This document shows positions 62,629 through 64,000 of a DNA stretch of 64,000 bases, piece by piece. This DNA comes from Parapedobacter sp042666505 (GTDB taxonomy: Bacteria > Bacteroidota > Bacteroidia > Sphingobacteriales > Sphingobacteriaceae). The DNA lies in the NCBI RefSeq assembly GCF_042666505.1, contig NZ_JBHTDN010000005.1, positions 62,001 through 126,000 on the forward strand, written 5' to 3'. The notes under the pieces are model-generated. The model was not told the origin of the DNA, did no database searches, and saw only the letters and a program-made list of their open reading frames with translations. The translations under genes and the position numbers were made by a program. Within the stretch, counting starts at the first letter, position 1. Each line of letters opens with the position of its first letter.

Positions 62629-64000
62629 ATGAAATTGAATCGCATTGAAATCATCTTAGCCTCGGGGATTTACCTCTTTGTGCTGGTACTTATTTTCAGC
62701 AACCAGGTCCATTCGGAGGGTGCTCGGTACACTGCGTCCCTGATGGCTTATGCTACGGTTATCTTCGGAGCGTACCTGGCGTTTACCCAATGGATTTCGC
62801 CGGCATTTTTTCAAGTTCGAAAACTCGATGTGGGCATCGCCTTTACACTGGCCCTCTTTTTTTTAGTTTGGCTCGGACTCACATGCTGCATCTGGGTACG
62901 CGACTATCACCGGTGGAGTGGCGGACAGTTTGTCGTTCACCTGAAACGGGGTGAATCGCTGGGCGGAGCGTCGCTTGCATTTCTCTTGCTTTTTGCCTAC
63001 GAAGCCGTTAAGCGGCTGATCCGCTACTTACAGCATACACGCAGTACGCTGGCCACACGCATCGGCAAGGAAAGTTTAGTGGTGTTGGGTGGAGGGACCG
63101 TGGTTTTTGTGATGTTGCTGGCGGTAGAGGAAAAGCTTGCGGCATTTTGGATGGCGGTTATACCGTATGCTTATCTCATTTATGCATTGAATATCTACTG
63201 GTTATTGCCCTTAAAGGAAAGACGGCTGCATAACTTCATGATCTATTTCTTGATAGCCATCGGGATATCGTTCGTCGCTTTTATTCCTTTCGGATTATTC
63301 TTTTTGGCCTTTATGCGCTCGGCTGACGAATTGTATTTCGTGCTGTGGATCTGCATTAACTTGATCATGATGCCACTGGTCAATTTGGTATATCAACGGC
63401 AGAAGGCGCGTATCAGCCAATTGATAAACCTCAAAATGGAGCTTGGACAGACCTCGGCAGACCTCAGCTTTCTACGTTCGCAAATCAATCCGCACTTTTT
63501 GTTTAACATCCTCAACACCCTGTATGGGACCGCCTTGCAGGAAAAGGCGGAGCGGACGGCCACCGGCATTCAGAAGCTGGGCGATATGATGCGTTTCATG
63601 CTGCATGAAAACAACCAAGACCGCATCCTGCTGGCACGCGAAATCGATTACCTCCGCAATTACATCGACCTGCAACTGTTGCGAACGGCTACCTCGCAAG
63701 GGATTACCGTGGAGTGTACAATCGACGACGCCCTGGAAAGCACCTATATCGCGCCAATGCTGCTTATCCCGTTTGTGGAGAATGCCTTCAAACATGGCAT
63801 CAGCTTGCAGGAAAAATCGTGGATAAAGGTCAGCCTGTACGAATCGGAGGGGAAGGTGTATTTTGACGTTCATAACAGCATACACCGGAAACCGGAAACC
63901 GATCCGGAGCGTCGCCATTCCGGCGTTGGGCTGGAAAATGTGAAGCAGCGCCTCGCCATGCTCTATCCCGATAGGCACGACTTAGTGATACGAGAAACCA
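62629..64000 (+). CDS. LytS/YpdA-type sensor histidine kinase (partial)
   Basis: The frame is open from ATG 62629 to the right edge (457 codons and one base). The first 260 residues have about eight hydrophobic segments (starting EIILASGIYLFVLVLIF), followed by a coiled helix and a His_kinase domain: SQINPHFLFNILNTLYG (phosphoacceptor His) and IPFVENAFKHG and GVGLENVKQRLAML. Such kinases pair with LytTR response regulators; the partner gene would lie beyond the window. The last residues of the ATPase domain are missing. Confidence 0.9.
   Translation, partial: MKLNRIEIILASGIYLFVLVLIFSNQVHSEGARYTASLMAYATVIFGAYLAFTQWISPAFFQVRKLDVGIAFTLALFFLVWLGLTCCIWVRDYHRWSGGQFVVHLKRGESLGGASLAFLLLFAYEAVKRLIRYLQHTRSTLATRIGKESLVVLGGGTVVFVMLLAVEEKLAAFWMAVIPYAYLIYALNIYWLLPLKERRLHNFMIYFLIAIGISFVAFIPFGLFFLAFMRSADELYFVLWICINLIMMPLVNLVYQRQKARISQLINLKMELGQTSADLSFLRSQINPHFLFNILNTLYGTALQEKAERTATGIQKLGDMMRFMLHENNQDRILLAREIDYLRNYIDLQLLRTATSQGITVECTIDDALESTYIAPMLLIPFVENAFKHGISLQEKSWIKVSLYESEGKVYFDVHNSIHRKPETDPERRHSGVGLENVKQRLAMLYPDRHDLVIRET

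Noticed and set aside
63472..63978. 168-codon antisense frame at the right end
   Set aside because: It overlaps the conserved kinase domain of the LytS-type gene, which is open on the plus strand to the window edge.
1..64000. CRISPR array, insertion sequence, prophage or rRNA operon
   Set aside because: I found no regularly spaced repeats, transposase, integrase, phage structural genes or rRNA sequence.

Overview
The window looks like a chromosomal stretch from a soil- or water-type member of the Bacteroidota, most likely Sphingobacteriaceae or a near relative (Pedobacter, Parapedobacter or Olivibacter-like). The case rests on Bacteroidota-type promoters (TTG, about 19-20 nt, then TAnnTTTG) before tRNA-Val, ompA and several other genes, on general absence of strong Shine-Dalgarno sites, and on family content: a Porin_10-type porin, DUF6702, a long SecA with a zinc tail, futalosine-pathway MqnD, and a short phosphatidylserine decarboxylase. 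I see no prophage, insertion sequence, CRISPR array or rRNA operon. The ends cut a DUF6702 protein (left) and a LytS-type kinase (right).

Layout. 0-9.7 kb: MoxR-like ATPase plus VWA partner, a large AsmA-like protein, a secreted cyclophilin, a noncoding stretch ending in a strong plus-strand terminator, then a minus-strand NtrC-type regulator / NtrY-type kinase / LMW tyrosine phosphatase operon. 9.8-22 kb: tRNA-Val; a HAD phosphatase; an rsgA / purine nucleoside phosphorylase / porin group; polA; a YwqK/TonB-like protein; psd; a PhoR-like kinase; a DUF47 plus Pit phosphate-uptake pair. 22-34 kb: ompA, csbD, surE, mqnD, secA, a SPOR protein, an M20 hydrolase, and smaller enzymes.

34-51 kb is a dense cluster of stress and carbohydrate genes: GH15 hydrolase, an OtsA-OtsB trehalose fusion, an FAD-Rieske oxidoreductase, two SDRs, a lone receiver, DUF892 ferritin-like protein, a FPASDP small protein, DUF421, an ECF sigma factor, an LLM oxidoreductase paired with a GH13 enzyme, a lysine-rich unknown protein, an MBL hydrolase and dodecin. 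Together they suggest osmotic, desiccation or oxidative protection, plausibly under shared control.

51-64 kb: HAD phosphatase, NTPase, VOC protein, acylphosphatase, Wzx-like flippase, dusB, and trpE-trpG-trpC behind a complete classical trp attenuator (leader peptide with three consecutive Trp codons and mutually exclusive hairpins). The attenuator is the best-supported regulatory find in the window. An aldo/keto reductase, a NIPSNAP protein, a DUF4407 membrane protein and a LytS-type kinase close it.
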